The notes under the pieces are model-generated. The model was not told the DNA's origin. It saw only the letters and a program-made list of their open reading frames with translations, and searched no databases. From positions 1-54,588 of the forward strand of contig CACIPQ010000007.1 of assembly GCA_902588585.1 (NCBI GenBank): a stretch of DNA of 54,588 nucleotides, read 5' to 3'. Positions 54,236 through 54,588 of the stretch are shown piece after piece (position 1 is the first letter of the stretch; every line of letters begins with the position of its first letter). The DNA is from an uncultured Pelagibacteraceae bacterium (GTDB lineage Bacteria > Pseudomonadota > Alphaproteobacteria > Pelagibacterales > Pelagibacteraceae). Made by a program: the position numbers and the translations under genes.

Positions 54236-54588
54236 ATGAAAAAACTTATTTTCTTATCTTTAATAATATTATTTTCAAACAAAACACAAAATGTTTTTGC
54301 TGATCAGAATACTTTTATTGTTGATAATATAATTGTTACTGGTGAAATACGTGACAACAATTATAGGGAGAATTACATAGATGTTGCTTTTAGAAAGGGA
54401 TTCCAGAGATTGGTAGAAAATATACTTCGTATTAAAGATCAAAAAAAAATATTAAGCACAGATCTATCCACTATAAAATCACTTGCTGAAAGCTATAAAA
54501 TAAATGAAGAAAAAATTGTAGGCAGCAAATATAGTTCCGAAATAACAATAATTTTTAAAAGAAATTCGGTTACTAATTTTTTTTACAA
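54236..54588 (+). CDS. DUF2066-type exported protein, N-terminal part (cut by window)
   Basis: The open frame from ATG 54236 runs off the window (about 117 residues visible). A signal peptide (~1-22, ending VFAD) is followed by FIVDNIIVTGEIRDNNYRENYI, then AFRKGFQRLVENIL. This start and the position divergent from purM match the DUF2066 proteins that precede the DnaA-related regulator hda in alphaproteobacteria. Function unknown; hda would be expected to the right. Confidence 0.72.
   Translation, partial: MKKLIFLSLIILFSNKTQNVFADQNTFIVDNIIVTGEIRDNNYRENYIDVAFRKGFQRLVENILRIKDQKKILSTDLSTIKSLAESYKINEEKIVGSKYSSEITIIFKRNSVTNFFY

Noticed and set aside
54211-54282. Longer purM start
   Set aside because: The extra hydrophobic residues are not part of PurM and would overlap the signal-peptide start of the divergent gene.
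1-54588. Prophage, insertion sequence, CRISPR or toxin-antitoxin system
   Set aside because: No integrase, transposase, repeat-spacer array or small paired toxin-like genes were found; base composition appears even throughout.

Overview
The window looks like a piece of a SAR11 (Pelagibacterales, 'Candidatus Pelagibacter'-like) chromosome. The DNA is very AT-rich, and genes overlap or sit only a few bases apart. It carries a proteorhodopsin followed by ferredoxin and ferredoxin-NADP reductase genes, alphaproteobacterial gene orders (rpsF-rpsR-rplI-dnaB; cvpA-purF; fabD-fabG-acpP; lptF-lptG-lptD-surA-pdxA-rsmA; pepA-ndk; purN-purM-DUF2066), and single-copy housekeeping genes. I see no transposase, prophage, CRISPR array, rRNA or tRNA gene. 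The assignment rests on content and gene order, not on a database search.

Region 1 (1-11.8 kb) concerns C1 and methylated-amine metabolism. It holds the C-terminal part of a GlxD/MgsC-type glutamate-synthase-like protein, an uncharacterised 129-aa protein, an Amt ammonium/methylammonium channel with an 81-aa one-helix membrane protein, a 47-aa one-helix ORF, a four-gene soxBDAG-type operon, an EamA permease, and ygfZ-fhs. SoxBDAG and the subunits of N-methylglutamate dehydrogenase (MgdABCD) are homologous and share gene order. The GlxD plus Amt context therefore makes a methylamine / N-methylglutamate reading at least as plausible as sarcosine oxidase. Either enzyme would deliver a C1 unit to tetrahydrofolate, upstream of Fhs.

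Region 2 (11.8-18.5 kb) holds pyrC, prpE, a blue-tuned (Gln) proteorhodopsin with a structured 5' leader and strong terminator, then ferredoxin, FNR and a Nu-class GST-like gene, and a DksA that lacks a zinc site. Region 3 (18.5-27.4 kb) holds a GT39/GT2 pair, a GFA-domain protein, a glycerate kinase, a TolC-family protein, recA with a terminator, and alaS. Region 4 (27.4-34 kb) holds icd diverging from psd-pssA-rlmE-TPR-panB-YfgM-like-bamB across an 11-bp inverted repeat.

Region 5 (34-44.5 kb) is a minus-strand run rpsF-rpsR-rplI-dnaB-RND transporter-cvpA-purF, diverging from fabD-fabG-acpP-gmk. Region 6 (43.7-50.7 kb) is a minus-strand operon for lipopolysaccharide transport, lptF-lptG-lptD-surA-pdxA-rsmA, in which every junction overlaps. 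Region 7 (50.7-54.6 kb) holds pepA-ndk, then purM-purN on the minus strand diverging from a DUF2066 gene cut by the window edge. No gene-free stretch exceeds 300 bases; the longest is the roughly 218-bp proteorhodopsin leader region.
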